Shown: positions 1 through 12,180, counted from the first letter of the stretch. The stretch is DNA of 64,000 bases from Delphinus delphis (GCF_949987515.2 NC_082690.1:101120400-101184399); one strand, 5' to 3'. Notes: a model not told the origin generated them from the letters alone. A program made the numbers and translations.

Positions 1-138
1 CTAACTAGTTCAATTCACATGGAGATGCATTGAACATCAAGTATATGTGCTGAACCAAATTAAAACTACTCTGAGAACAAAGAGGGGGAGATGTTTCAGT
101 CTTTCATTTTATTTTATTTTTTAATTTAATTTTTACTT

Positions 139-365
139 TATTTTATTTATTTATTTTTAAAATATTCATTTATTTATTTGGTTGCACCGGGTCTTAGTTG
201 CGGCAGGCGGGCTCCATTATTGTGGCATGTGGGCTCCTTAGTTGTGGCATGAGAACTCTTAGTTGTGGCAGGCATGTGGGATCTAGTTCCCCGACCAGGG
301 ATCAAACCCAGGCCCCCTGCATTGGGAGCACAGAGTTTTAACCACTGCGCCACCAGGGAAGTCCC
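139..365 (-). repeat. CHR-type tRNA-derived SINE
   Basis: The antisense head ccaccagggaagtccc ends at 365. The copy sits inside the T-rich tail of an antisense L1 3' end, with a similar taatttttattttat on both sides as probable target duplication. Confidence 0.85.
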
Positions 366-770
366 TAATTTTTATTTTATATTAGAGTATAGTTGATTTA
401 CAATGTTGTGTTAGTTTCAGGTATACTGCAAAGTGATTCAGCTATACATATACATATATCCATTCTTTTTCAGATTCTTTTCCCATTTAGGTTATTACAG
501 AGTATTGAGTAGAGTTCCCTATGCTATACAGTAGGTCCTTGTTGATTATCTATTTTATATATAGTAGTGTGTATATGTTAATCCCAAACTCTTAATTTAT
601 CCCTACTCCCACCTTTCCCCTTTGGTAACCATAAGTTTGTTTTCTAAGTCTGTGAGTCTGTTTCTGTTTTGTAAATAAGTTCATTTGTATCATTTTTTTA
701 TATTCCACATATAAGTGATATCCTATGATATTTGTCTTTCTCTGACTTACTAGTCTTTCATTTTAAAATA
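366..770 (-). repeat. L1 3' end (cetartiodactyl type)
   Basis: Antisense copy of the L1 3' UTR recognised by 'gagtatagttgatttacaatg' and 'agttccctatgctatacagt'. The same tail appears sense at 8760, 15015 and 54100, and antisense at 47605. Confidence 0.75.
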
Positions 771-976
771 ACATTTCATCTATTTATAATTGTATTTAAA
801 GTAGAATATTTGATAATTACGATCATGTATTTTAGCCCTCTCACTCTCACTCTCTATGGAATGCTCCCCCTTTGAACGTTTACTGCTAATCTCTAAAAGA
901 TTATCAATGGGAATCATCCTTCTAATTGGTTCTGCCTGAAGGACTTAACCAGGATGTCACCAAAACACAAGGTGGG

Positions 977-1300
977 GGCTTCCCTGGTGGCACAGTGGTT
1001 AAGAATCCGCCTGTCAATGCAGGGGACACGGATTCGAGCCCTGCTCCAGGAAGATCCCACATGCTGCAGAGCAACTAAGCCCATGAGCCACAACTACTGA
1101 GCCTGCGTGCCACGACTACTGAAGCCCACGTGCCTAGAGCCCGTGCTCCGCAACAAGAAAAGCCACCACAATGAGAAGCCTGTGCACCTCAAGGAAGAGT
1201 AGCCCCCACTCACCGCAACCAGAGAAAGCCTGCGCACAGCAATGAAGACCCAATGCAGCCAAAAATAAATAAATAAATTAATTAAATAAATTAATTTTAA
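977..1300 (+). repeat. CHR-type tRNA-derived SINE, long form
   Basis: Head ggcttccctggtggcacagtgg, B-box-like ggattcgagccc, tail of aaataaata repeats. Confidence 0.88.
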
Positions 1301-1597
1301 AAAACCCACAAGGTGCAAACAAAAGAATATGGGAAAGTGTTCAACTTCACCGGTAATCAAAGAAATACGTATTAAACATGAGCTGCTATTTTCATTCAAT
1401 TAATAAAGATTTTGAACAAAACAGTGGCTAACATAGGCAAGGGCCTGGCAGAATGAACACTTTCATAGATTTCTGGTGATTAACAACAAAAACAAAAGCC
1501 ATACTGTCCACAAGCTCAACAAGGAGATATTTAACTAAAACGTGCCACACACAAGAAGGAATTTCACAGCCAGTGAGACTCATGAAGTGGTGACATG

Positions 1598-1600
<3 letters not shown>

Positions 1601-1643
<43 letters not shown>
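1601..1643. repeat. (AC)n microsatellite
   Basis: About 20 AC units followed by a C run. Confidence 0.95.
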
Positions 1644-1644
<1 letters not shown>

Positions 1645-1659
1645 CCCAAGTAACAGAAG

Positions 1660-2717
1660 AATACGAGATAGTTAGGATGCCATTACAGCTGCGCCTAAAA
1701 GATACCCAGGAGTCATAGGAAGAAATACAGCCATGGTGTGATCAGACGGGGAGATTACAGTGATCACTTTCTATTTCTGTTTGTCTCAAAGTTCTTATAA
1801 TGAGGATATATTATTTTTAAATATTTTCATTTACTTTACAGTTTATCTTAAAATTTATTTTAATTATTTAAAAATCTAGTGGTCAAACATAATCTAGTGG
1901 TGAAACATCACAGCTCTCAGTCCCCGGTTCATATCCAGTTAAAAAAAAAACAAAAACAAGCAAACAAAACATCACAGCTCTCAAGGTGACAAAAGGCCGG
2001 GTTGCGGGGACAGTAGAACTATCCATACCATTCTCCTGAAGGATTCTAGAACATTCCTAAGAGCCTCAGAGCCTACCTGGTGAAAAAGTCTTTACTAGTA
2101 ATCTGTACTTATCTTTGGGGAAAAATGCACTGACCCACAAGAGCTTCACAGTGTAGCAGAGACTATAATCCTCAACAATTTGTCTTCTTATTTCACCTTC
2201 TCCCCCTTGCTCAGTTTTTCCGAGGAAATAAGATCTTCAGGCACAACTTCAAGTTCTGGAGAGATGTCATGGCAAGAACCCCTCTCCATTCCAGTGGTTA
2301 TGGTTTCCTATTTTCCTGTGGGGAGAAATTCCCTGGGCTCCTACTTTTTCCAGGAGCACACAGTGCCTAGGGAGCATCCTGAATGCCCCTACCATCTGGG
2401 AAAAATCTTAGATTGATTTTTACCTGTCTCTTTGAAAAAGAGAGGCAGAGTATATGAGAGAGAGCAAAATGGGGTATTATTGGTAAAGCAGAACATAGGT
2501 ACAGTCTTACGACCTAAAGGAATGTTGGGAATTATACTCTGACTTGTATATACCCAGGAAATCCCACAAAAGGATGAAGGTTGTTTTTTGTTGTTGTCGT
2601 TTTGTTTTGTTTTTTAAAGTATATCTTTTCTCAGACAATATAATTTAAGAGACAGAAAAAGTGAAGGGCACCAATTGCTGTGAAGAACACGGTTTGTTAA
2701 CCATGGAACATTGTTTA
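1660..2717. other. Intergenic stretch, nothing recognised
   Basis: No gene or clear repeat head seen. A short run near 1940 is A-rich. Confidence 0.5.
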
Positions 2718-2731
2718 AAAAGAAGAGCCAG

Positions 2732-2910
2732 GACCTCCCTGGTGGTCCAGTGGCTAAGACTCCACGCTCTCAATGCAGGGGGCCCGGGTTCGATCCCTGA
2801 TCGGGGAACTAGATCCCGCACGCATGCCTCAACTAAAAGATCCCGTGTGCCGCAACTAAGACCCGGTGCAGCCAAAATAAATAAATAAATAAATATTTTA
2901 AAAAAAAAAG
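2732..2910 (+). repeat. CHR-type SINE, short form
   Basis: Starts gacctccctggtggtccagtgg and ends in aaataaat units and poly(A). AAGAAGAGCCAG flanks both sides as target duplication. Confidence 0.88.
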
Positions 2911-2958
2911 AAGAGCCAGCATTATCTGAGCGAATATTGCTAATAATTGTATGATGTC

Positions 2959-3085
2959 CTTTTTTTTTTTTTTTTGGCCGTGCTGTGCTGCAAGAGGGAT
3001 CCCAGTTCCCTGACCAGGGACTGAACCCGCGCCCCATGCAGTGGAAGTGCAGAGTCCCAACAACTGGACCACCAGGGAAGTCCCT
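2959..3085 (-). repeat. CHR-type SINE, short form
   Basis: T-run start, antisense head ccaccagggaagtccc, flanked by TGTCCTTT on both sides. It lies only 50 bases from the opposite-strand SINE at 2732. Confidence 0.85.
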
Positions 3086-3990
3086 GTCCTTTAAAACTGT
3101 GGACTGGGATTAGATCGTTTGCCAAAGAGCCACTGAGTAAACAAAAGCAGGAATTCTGATTTCTCTTTGGGATGATTACCTGTCCCTTAACCACCTTCTC
3201 TGCATCTGCTGACTCTGAGTGTGAGGGCCCACACAGCAGCTGTCTATACCATCGGAGTAGGATTTAACCTACCTCTAACTGGTCCAGCAAGTTTACATTC
3301 ACAGAAGGAAACATTTTCTCTTTTTCCACCCCCCACCCCCATTCAACTTCTAGTGCAGTTTAAGTCTCAGGAATGTTTTATCATATAGAAACCGAAGTTA
3401 CAAATCTTCTCCCGGGAAGTTCCTTGCAAGTTCAGCTTTAGAAGACCTACTTTCCCACCCTCACTGTTTTCTCTTGCAGCTTGGAGATGTCTTCAGCCTC
3501 CAAGATCTCTTGAAGGGAGCCATTCAGAGGCAGAAGAACTCTTTTGTAGAGGAATTTTGGTCACATTGGCTAGTTCCTTAAAGCAGTGGTTTCCAAGGCT
3601 CATGTGTAGGCTGGGTTTGGTGGGTGACAAGGATTCTACTGATTTGTGCAAAATGAGAAAAATAAGAACAATGCAAGAGTTTTTCGAAGAGGAACTTATT
3701 TATCCGGCAGTGATGTATTCTGAAATTGTGTACTCCTTTATTTTTTGAGTTAAAATGTCTTTTATAGTAGTAGGATAATAATAAATTGTAGGTTTCAGAT
3801 AAAAACATGCATATTTACTCAGTAAAATTAACACAATGTAGCTGCGCATTTTTGTTAATTTTACACCTTTGTGAAATCCAAAAGTCCAGAGAACCATCAC
3901 TTTAATAGATTTAATCAGAGACTTAACTTGAGATAATGGACTTAATGAGACTTAATTGAATTTCATTCTGATGAGGAAAGTTTTGAATAA
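3086..3990. other. Intergenic stretch, nothing recognised
   Basis: Several 60-76 residue ORFs with no recognisable content. Confidence 0.5.
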
Positions 3991-4640
3991 TCTATCTCTG
4001 GACACTCAAAAAGTCAACCAACTTGAAAGCAACCAAGGTGTCCTTCAGTAGGTGAATAGATACATAAACTGTGGTCCATCAGACAATGGAATATTATTCA
4101 GCAGTAAAAAGAAATGAGCTTTCAGGGCATGGAAAGACATGGGGGACACTTAAATGCATATTACTAAGTGTAAGAAGCCAATCTGAAAAGGCTACGTATT
4201 CTGGGATTCCAACTAGATGACATTCTGGTAAAGGCAAAACTTTGAAGATGGTAAAAAATACCAGTGGCTGGCAGGGAGGAATGAATAGGGAAAGACAGAG
4301 GATTCTTAGTGCTCTGTTTGATTCTATAATGGCAGATACAGATCATTATAATTTTATCTAAATCCATAGAACGTACAACAACTAGAACGAGCCCTAATGC
4401 AAGGTGCAGACTTTGGGTGATAATGATGTGTCGATGCAGGTTCATCAGTTGTAACACATGTGCCATCTGGCAGGGGATGTTGACAACTGGGAAGGCTATG
4501 CATGTGTGGGGCAGGAGGTATATGGGAAATCTCTGTATCTTCCACTCCATTCTGCTGTGAACCTAAAAATGCACTTAAAAATAAAGTTATTTTAAAAAAT
4601 AATAAAATAAAGTTATTTTTTAAAAAAGTCAACCTACCAA
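3990..4640 (+). repeat. Old L1 3' UTR
   Basis: Recognised by 'gtggtccatcagacaatgga' followed by 'atattattcagcagtaaaaa', a common L1 tail signature. Ends in repeated aaataaagttatttt. Confidence 0.6.
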
Positions 4641-4769
4641 GCAAAATTAATGATTAGTTAGAACCATCATGCGGGAGCAAAGATCACTGGCCAGATAATG
4701 AAGACCAATACATCAGTCTCTTAAGCCTAAAGCTTTAGAACTTCGGAGATCACCTCTCATATAGCTGAG

Positions 4770-4905
4770 AAAACTGATTTCGGTGGCTTCTAGTCTGGCC
4801 CTACCACTAAATTGTGATATGACCTTTAACCAGCCACTTATCACTCTGGTCAGTTTCCTCGACTGTAAAGAGCCCCTTCTGGGTCTGAAATTCTGTGACT
4901 TAAGT
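4770..4905 (+). repeat. MIR-like fragment
   Basis: Core-like text 'gacctttaaccagccacttat' with 'cagtttcctc' resembles MIR. Confidence 0.45.
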
Positions 4906-5139
4906 TTGTGATCTCCAAGCTCAACATGTTAAGAAAAACAGAGGGTTCCTCCTGGGTAAAGGGTCAAGTCTGGGGAATTTCAGACTGATTGCAGAAAGCA
5001 GCAAAACACCCAGTGAAACAAAAAACTGAGAAACACTCAGTGTTTCTTATTGCCTTAAATGGCCGACTTATAAGTTGTTATTCTAGAGTGGTTTGATAGT
5101 GAGGGGGAAATTAAGAAGAGATTCCTACCCCATCCCCTC

Positions 5140-5431
5140 TCTTTTTAAAAAAAAATTATTTATTTATTTTTGGCTGTGTTGGGTCTTCGTTTCTGTGCGA
5201 GGGCTTTCTCTAGTTGCAGCAAGCGGGGGCCACTCTTCATCACGGTGCGCGGGCCTCTCACTGTCGCGGCCTCTCTTGTTGCAGAGCACAGGCTCCAGAC
5301 GCGCAGGCTCAGTAGTTGTGGCTCGGGCCCAGTTGCTCCGCGGCATGTGGGATCCTCCCAGACCAGGATTCGAACCCGTGTCCCCTGCATTGGCAGGCAG
5401 ATTCTCAACCACTGCGCCACCAGGGAAGCCC
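5140..5431 (-). repeat. CHR-type SINE, long form
   Basis: Antisense copy with head gcgccaccagggaagccc at its right end and a T-rich left end. CTCTTTTT flanks both sides. Confidence 0.88.
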
Positions 5432-5879
5432 TCTTTTTTTTTTCATTAACTGACTTCTAGTAAATGAGGCATCCTGCTCAAAGGGCAGTGGATCCAATGC
5501 AGACAGTCCCCCGGCCTCCTAGCAGACACACAGCATGGGGTTCGTCTCTAGACTCAGAGACTACCACTTGATTCCCCAGCAGCTGCAAGAATCATTAATA
5601 CTGGAGGGACCTTAAAAAGCTGCCTGTTTTACTTCCTTTACTTTGCAGATGGGGATGTTGACACTTGAAGTCACACAGTGGGGCCCAGGGCGTTTTGTCC
5701 CAAGTCCAGGGCCTATGCCCCTACATCACACAGCAGCTCCATTAGGCTGCACGGACTCCACCTATTTCTGTCGACGTCCTGAGAGCAGGGGAACTACTAT
5801 TCATTACCTGTGGCAGGAAAAGAAAGATCCCACCTCATGTCCGTCGGCCTCCCACTGGAACATCGGCAGCAGGAGGATG

Positions 5880-6160
5880 CCTCAGACACAGCCACGTGAC
5901 CTAATAAGGCTAGCACAGAGGGAGGAGGTCGTGGAACATGAAGACAGAGATGGGGTGTGCCAGGATGCCCGGCAAACCACCCGGCACCAGGAGAGCAGCA
6001 GGGAACAGATTGTCCCTCAAAGTCCTCGGAAGGAGCCAACCTTCTGGACACCATCTTGAACTTCTGGCCTCCAGAATGGTGAGACAATACATTTCTGTCA
6101 TTTCAGCCACTCAGTTTGTGGCACTTTGTTCTGGCATCACTGGCACAACAGATTTTGCAG
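5880..6160 (+). repeat. MLT1-type MaLR LTR, 3' part
   Basis: Typical MLT1 wording: 'acttctggcctccagaatgg' followed by 'gtgagacaata', then 'tttgtggcactttgttctgg'. An old endogenous retroviral LTR fragment with no coding content. Confidence 0.6.
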
Positions 6161-6404
6161 TTTTCTCTGTCAAACACCTTCCATTTGTCAAACAGACTTT
6201 GATTTTTGCAGAACCAAACGAAGTTGCCTTTTCTCCAAAGTAGCCAATGACTGTGAAATTTCAAAACGTGAAAAGGGTGTGTGTATTTAGAATTTCAGAA
6301 TCATTCATTGGAAGCAACACAGTTCAACCACTCATTCTGAAGAGGAATTCCTTATACAGTATCTCCTTCAGCCAGGGGCAGAAAAGAGTGCTATACCCCT
6401 AGGG

Positions 6405-6751
6405 GAGCGGTCCCCAACCTTTTTGGCACCAGGGACTGGTTTTGTGGAAGACAATTCTTCCACAGAAAGGGGGCAGGGGGGGATTGTTTCAGGATAATTC
6501 AAGCACATTACATTTATTGTGTGCTTTATTTCTATTATTATTACATTGTAATATATAATGAAATAATTATACAACTCACCGTAATGCTGACAGGAGGCAG
6601 AGCTCAGACGGTAATGCGAGCGATGGGGAGCGGCCGTAAATACAGATGAAGCTTCGCCTGCTCACCCTCTGCTCACCTCCTGCTGTGCAGCCTGGTTCCC
6701 AAGAGGCCAAGGACCAGTACCAGTCCATGGCCCGGGGGTTGGGGGCCCCTG
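6405..6751. mobile_element. Non-autonomous hAT-type DNA transposon
   Basis: The terminal inverted repeats are gcggtccccaacctttttgg at the left and ggttgggggcccctg at the right. A perfect 8-base target duplication CCCTAGGG lies at 6397-6404 and 6752-6759. The 8-base duplication and terminal sequence are typical of hAT elements. No transposase frame. Confidence 0.8.
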
Positions 6752-6759
6752 CCCTAGGG

Positions 6760-7080
6760 CACAAACAAGGCAGGGCAGCCCAGATGAGATATTCTGTAAT
6801 AGAATATTCTGTAGTAGAATAGAGGTGTCACCTTAGAACACAACAAAGGATTAGTGTGCTCGACTACCTTCCATCCTTGAAGCTACAGAGAGGAGGGCCT
6901 TACAAACCTTAAATGAGGAAAATGGGGCTGCCGTCTGTGAGCTCAACTCTAAGACCACTCATAAGGGATCAGAGCGGAGACAAGCAAAGTCCCCCAAGCA
7001 AAGCAAAAGGAACATAAGTGGCCAATGCTTCCCATTCCAGGGCTGTACGCTTCCTATCCAAGGAAGGATGAGTTTTAGTC
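6760..7080. other. Intergenic stretch, nothing recognised
   Basis: No gene or repeat signature identified. Confidence 0.5.
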
Positions 7081-7745
7081 ACCAACTTTAAGCATTTCCT
7101 GTTCCAAAGGAAAGGTTCTCTCTGTTGACCTGAAACAAATAGACTGCCAGATATTTTTCCAGCTAGGATGTGTTTATTCGGGATAGCAGAGAATTGCAAT
7201 TTAGGGTCGGCCTCGATGGTGAGCTCTGCGCAAGTCCCCACACAGCAAGGGAAAAGAGATCATCTTTATAGGGAAGGAAAGGAAGTTGGGAGGGCTAGTG
7301 TAAACAAAGGGTCCGTGGCTTTTCATTGGCTGAGTCCTTGCCAGGAGAGAGGAGTCTTTCCTTCTTTCTGTCGGGCTCCGCTGTTGCTGCAGGGTGTGAG
7401 AGCTCCCCCTGCTGGTCTCCCAACTCTATTTAATTGAGGTATGTATTCAGGGAGTATGGCGGACCTTCTGTATTTCTGAACCCGCCAGCAAGGCTCTCCC
7501 TGTTATAAGCTGGATGCCTCAGGCTGCCATAGCTGGCTGCCATTAACCATTCGTCTAATTTCCCGTGCTGATTGCATTAGCAGGACAACCTTCGGGTTAC
7601 AACGTGGCTTCTGCTGTACCTTAGAGAGAGAACGCACTCGATTAACCTCCAGACTAAAACTGGCTACCCAAGACCCCGATTCCTCATACTAAATCCTCAA
7701 TAAAAGAGCTTCTGATTGTGATTTCACTCAGTGCCCTGCTAGGAG
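7080..7745. repeat. Possible LTR-derived sequence, unclassified
   Basis: The right end has 'aataaaagagcttctgattg' and the left part looks like known mammalian LTR text, but no clean LTR ends or duplication could be set. Confidence 0.3.
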
Positions 7746-8320
7746 GGAGACTGCACAGATAACACTTACACAAGGATTTCGTTTGGTGATATTTATTCTT
7801 CACTGCACGTTGATTGAGAGGTACTCTTTCAATAAGTTTTGGTCTGCACATTTCTTATTTCACATAAATGAGTTTCTCAGCCAGCAGGATCAGAGAGCAA
7901 CAACAAAAAAGACTGATTCTTTGAGACTTTAATATATAGCCCCCCCCCCGAAAAAAAACACAGCATGGAGGACTTCGGCGTCCAGCTATGACGGAGGAAC
8001 TAGTACAGAATAAGCCCTGCTATGGTAAACAGCAGTAAAGCTGGAGTCAAAAATATAAGCAACTCTTTTTAGGTGTTAGACCACAGGAGAAGGCAGACTG
8101 TAGTCCTGGAGAGAAGGGGCACACCTGGGGTTGAGCCCCAGGACCACTCAGCCTCTGTCTCCTTGGGGTGCAGCCAGCTGGAGCCCCGCTGAGCTGAACA
8201 GGCAGGTATCAGACCTAGGGCCAGCTGGAGCGACTGGAATTTCAGTGCAGGGTCAGAAAACTGTGGGGTCTTCTACGAAGTAGGGAAGATGGGGAGCAAG
8301 TGGAATATGCATCGACTGCT
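7745..8320. other. Intergenic stretch, nothing recognised
   Basis: Contains a C run followed by an A run near 7940. Otherwise featureless. Confidence 0.45.
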
Positions 8321-8710
8321 TGTGGAAGTGTGAAAGGGCGCAACAACTTTGGAAAACTGTATCTTATAAAGTTACACATACGTTAGCTATACGCCTCAGC
8401 AATTCGACTCCTACATATTTACACAAGACAAACGTAAACGTAAATCCACAAAGAGTTCTCTATGAATGTTCATAGCAGCTTTCTTCATAATAGCCCCACA
8501 CTGGAAACAGCCCAAATGATGAATGAATGGACACGTTGTGGTATATTTACACAACTTAATATTATTCAGCAATAAAAAGGGAACCAAATACTGAGACCCA
8601 CAATATGGGGGATTCCCCAAAATATAAAGCTGAATGGAAGGAGTGAGACACAAAGCCCATTTTGCAGTACAAAGCGGCAGGGGGGACATTTCTGAGGGGC
8701 TGGAAGTGTG
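8320..8710 (+). repeat. Old L1 3' region
   Basis: Text such as 'ttcataatagccccacactg' and 'aatattattcagcaataaaa' is L1 3' end sequence in sense orientation. Confidence 0.6.
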
Positions 8711-8759
8711 CTTATTTTGATCACAGGTGCCTACATTTGCCCAAACTCACTGAGCTGGA

Positions 8760-9000
8760 CATTTAAAATATAGTCATATAAACAAGGTCCTACTGTATAG
8801 CACAGGGAACTATATTCAGTATCCTGTAATAAACAATAATGGAAAAGAGTACAAAAAAGAATGTATATGTATAACTGAATCACTTTGCTGTACACCAGAA
8901 ACTAACACAACATTGTAAATCAACTATACCTCAATAAATAATAAAATTAAAAAATAAAATATAGTCATATATAATTATACCTCAATAAAGTTGGTTAAAA
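8760..9000 (+). repeat. L1 3' end (cetartiodactyl type)
   Basis: 'tactgtatagcacagggaac' through 'aaatcaactatacctcaata' and an A-rich tail, sense orientation. Confidence 0.75.
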
Positions 9001-9567
9001 CAAAAGAACAAGGAGGGCTAGCCCCTGGCATTGGTAGCTGATCAGAGGTCCTCCCTGAGAGGTGCTGCTAACTTCCACACTCCTCTAGTAACTTCTACAC
9101 AGAAAGATTCTGGAAGCTTCTCAGGAGGCAGAGTCTGCAGTTAAAATCTGACTCCCCCACTCACTAGTGTCATAGTCTTGAGGAAATGACTTAACCTTTC
9201 TGAGATGGTTTTCCTCAACCCTAAAAAGGGATAATGCTATTTTTTTTCCCAAGAGCTGTTGAGAGTGTTAAAAGATGTATAGCAGCGCTATTCATAATAG
9301 CAGAAATTTGGGGGGAAAATCCGTATCCCAAATATCCATCATCAGTAGAATGAATCAAAATTGCAAAATACTCATAAATTGTACTTTTATACAGCAGCAA
9401 TAAGAATGAAGGAGCTAGAGCCACGAACAACAGCATGGATGAATCTCACATAATATTGAGCAAAAGATGCCAGACACAAGAGCAAACTGTGTAACACTTT
9501 ATTTTTTTTTAAACACAAACAAAACTATAATGTTGAGAGATGCATGTTTTGGGATGGTAAATCTATA

Positions 9568-10378
9568 CGGTAGTCCCCCTTATCCATGGGGGATACCTTC
9601 CAAGATCCCCAGTGGATGCCTAAAACCTCAGACAGTACCAAACTCTATAGATACCAAGTTTTTTCCTATACATACATACCTATGATAAAGTTTAATTTAT
9701 AAATTAGGCACCGTAAGAGACTGACAATAATAAAATAGAACAATTATAACAATATACTGTAATAAAAGCTATGTGAATGTGGTCTCTCAAAATATCTTAT
9801 TGTACAAATTTAATGCTTTTTCCAACCTAACTAAGCAGGTATTGGGCACTGTGGCTGTGACATTTGCACTTTGAGGTGTGACGTCAAAACTAGCAGGAGT
9901 TCCTTTTTCCTTCTTCACAACTTCACAGATAGAAGATTCATTCTTACCATAGATCTTAGTAATCTTAGTATACGATTTTTTTTCCTTATTAAATTGAGAA
10001 CTTTCACCTTTCACTTAAAGGAAGCACTTTATGGCTTCTCTTTGTCATATCCGAATTGCTCGCATCACTACTCTTTGGGGCCGTTATTAAGTAAAATAAG
10101 GGTCACTTGAACACAAGCACTGCGATACCTCGACAGTTGATCCTCTAACCAAGACAGTAAGTGACTAATGGGTGGGATACACAGGACAAGGGTTGATTCT
10201 TGTCACCAGCTGGATAGAGCAGGTGGTGTGAGATTTCAACACCCCACTCTGAACACAGCACAATTTAAAACTTATGAATTATTTACTTCTGGAATTTTCC
10301 ATGTAATATTTTTAGACTGCATTTGACTCCAGTAATTGAAACACGGAAAGTGAAACCATGGATAAGGGGAGACTACTG
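9568..10378. mobile_element. Tigger/MER2-like DNA transposon
   Basis: Inverted ends cggtagtcccccttatccat and atggataaggggagactactg, with TA dinucleotides flanking (9566-9567, 10379-10380), as for mariner/Tigger elements. The internal text is MER2-like. No intact transposase. Confidence 0.8.
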
Positions 10379-10485
10379 TACAAGCAATACAATACAATGA
10401 TTACCATACTTTTTTAAAGGTTTTACTTTGGGGGAGGGAGCAGGGGGGGAAGCTGGCCAAGCTCTATTTCTTGACGTGGGAGGTG

Positions 10486-10694
10486 GTTTTTTTTTTTTTT
10501 TTAGGTACGCGGGCCTCTCACTGCTGCGGCCTCTCCCGTCGCGGAGCACAGGCTCCGGACGCGCAGGCCCAGCGGCCACGGCTCACGGGCCCAGCCGCTC
10601 CGCGGCACGCGGGACCCTCCCGGACCGGGGCACGAACCCACGTCCCCTGCATCGGCAGGCAGACCCTCAACCGCTGCGCCACCAGGGAAGCCCT
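10486..10694 (-). repeat. CHR-2-like SINE
   Basis: GC-rich body gcggcacgcgggaccctccc and antisense head gcgccaccagggaagccc. TGGGAGGTGGTTTTT flanks both sides as target duplication. Confidence 0.92.
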
Positions 10695-10799
10695 GGGAGG
10701 TGGTTTTTAAGGAATGATTTTGACACACTAATAAGCTGTATATCTCAGTTTTGTGCCTTTTTCTAGATGTGTGCTATATTTCACAATTAAAATGTTGGA

Positions 10800-10850
10800 A
10801 AGAAGGAAGGGAGGGAGGGAGGGAGGTTGGGAGGGAGAGAAAAGAAAAAG
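10800..10850. repeat. GGGA/GGAA-rich simple repeat
   Basis: Purine-only tract of gaagg and gaggg units, continuing into an A-rich run. Confidence 0.85.
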
Positions 10851-10989
10851 AAACCCTCATTCAGAATAATCTGAGGTGTCCAAGAAGCCAGGGCCTGACC
10901 CCAGGTCCATCCACCACCCGCAGCATGAAGACCCATCAAGGGTAGCCCGTCCTTCGCTGGTCGCCGGATCCTCCGGCACAAACAGCCTG

Positions 10990-11230
10990 GAAACTAAACT
11001 GCCTGGAAACTAGAGCGCCTGGAACGTGCTCTTGGCGCCTCAGCAGTCAGGCTCCCAATCAGCGGCTTCTCACCACCTGCGCCTGCGCTGACGTGCCTGC
11101 GGGAGACTCGGCTGCGCGTGCGCTGTCTGCCCCGCTGGGCTTTAACTGCAGTCCAGCAGCCTCTCGTTGGCAGCTGCCCGGTGGGCAAAGTATCATTACG
11201 TGGCTAGGAGCTGCGGTCACGTGTCCCCTG
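10990..11230. other. CpG-rich stretch upstream of INCENP
   Basis: Many CpG and GCGC sites in otherwise AT-rich surroundings, about 1.5 kb upstream of the INCENP promoter, with a CACGTG-like gtcacgtgtcc near 11220. It could be a minor promoter or an old GC-rich repeat. There is no coding evidence. Confidence 0.4.
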
Positions 11231-11289
11231 GACTGAGTTGCACGTTCCTAAGGGGATACCCGTGTTTAGTTCCAGAAATGTTGTCCTTG

Positions 11290-12180
11290 CGTAGGGATAA
11301 GCAAACTTCTATAAAGTCTAGACAGTAAATACTTTCAGCTTTTGTGGGCCAAGAGGCAAAATCTCGGATATTACGTAGGTACTTACCTAACAAGAGAGGA
11401 AAAAAATATCTACAGTTATAAAAATTGATGTAATTCAAAATATAGTAATAATAATTGAATATAATTTTTAAAGGTATATGCCTACTAATAACAATAGAAT
11501 TCTATTTTGGGGATAAGGGTGAGGCGTGGAGGATAATATTTTCTTAACTGTGGCTCAGTTAGTGTTCCCTATCATTAAAACTCGATTGCGATGTTCATCT
11601 GTTAATGCAGATCTACAGTGAGATTTTTACCCACTTCCTTTTCGAAATGTCTTTTCACACAGATACGTACTGCCAGATGCTGATATCCGCCCCTGAGCAG
11701 ATGCTTTCAATCAATCATATTCATCAGCAGGAAGACATTTGTAGAATCTGTTATATTCTTCTCTTGATATTTGTCTTTTAGCAGGTCATCACATTGCAGA
11801 TTAATCACTCCCAACTGGAGATTAGGTGGAAACTCCTGGATCGCACAGTTAAATGAATTTTGAAATAATGGAAATTTCCTTTGCATTTGCATCAAAGTCT
11901 GAAAAACTATGCTGGAACTGCAGTTTGAGCTTGGAAAATATACCTCCTGCAAATTTGTGTGGGAACAGAGATCTGGATTCTTGTTTTAACATTTGACAGC
12001 GTGGGAAGCATGTAAGCAACTTGGCTTTACCTGTGACTCAAACATTGTTAATTGTCATCGAAATGATTTCACTGTATCATAAATTTTGCATGTAAGTGCT
12101 CTTTCAGTTTGTAATTTTAAGTTGAAATCATTAAGAAACATTATCAAGTCTATAGCAAGTATTATTTCTCAAAAGTGGCA
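11290..12180 (-). mobile_element. Relic of a Charlie-type hAT transposon with transposase remains
   Basis: On the minus strand, 11952 down to 11707 reads an 81-residue frame containing PNLQLGVINLQCDDLLKDKY. This matches the hAT/Charlie transposase pattern 'LQ.ELI.LQCD..LK.K'. Further downstream in another frame, TYLCEKTF and ALTDEH recall the hAT dimerisation domain. Stops and frame breaks separate the pieces. The left end text (about 11290-11370) resembles the terminal region of Charlie-family MITEs. The relic lies directly upstream of the INCENP CpG-rich promoter. Confidence 0.7.

Larger units (their letters stand above)
9240..10850 (+). repeat. Old L1 3' region split by later insertions
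   Basis: L1-type text at 9260-9560 resumes at 10380-10485 and 10695-10800. It is interrupted by a Tigger-like element (9568-10378) and by an antisense SINE (10486-10694). Confidence 0.6.

Noticed and set aside
977..1080. tRNA-like A/B box sequences in this and the other CHR-type elements
   Set aside because: They are heads of tRNA-derived SINEs. None folds by eye into an intact tRNA gene with acceptor stem.
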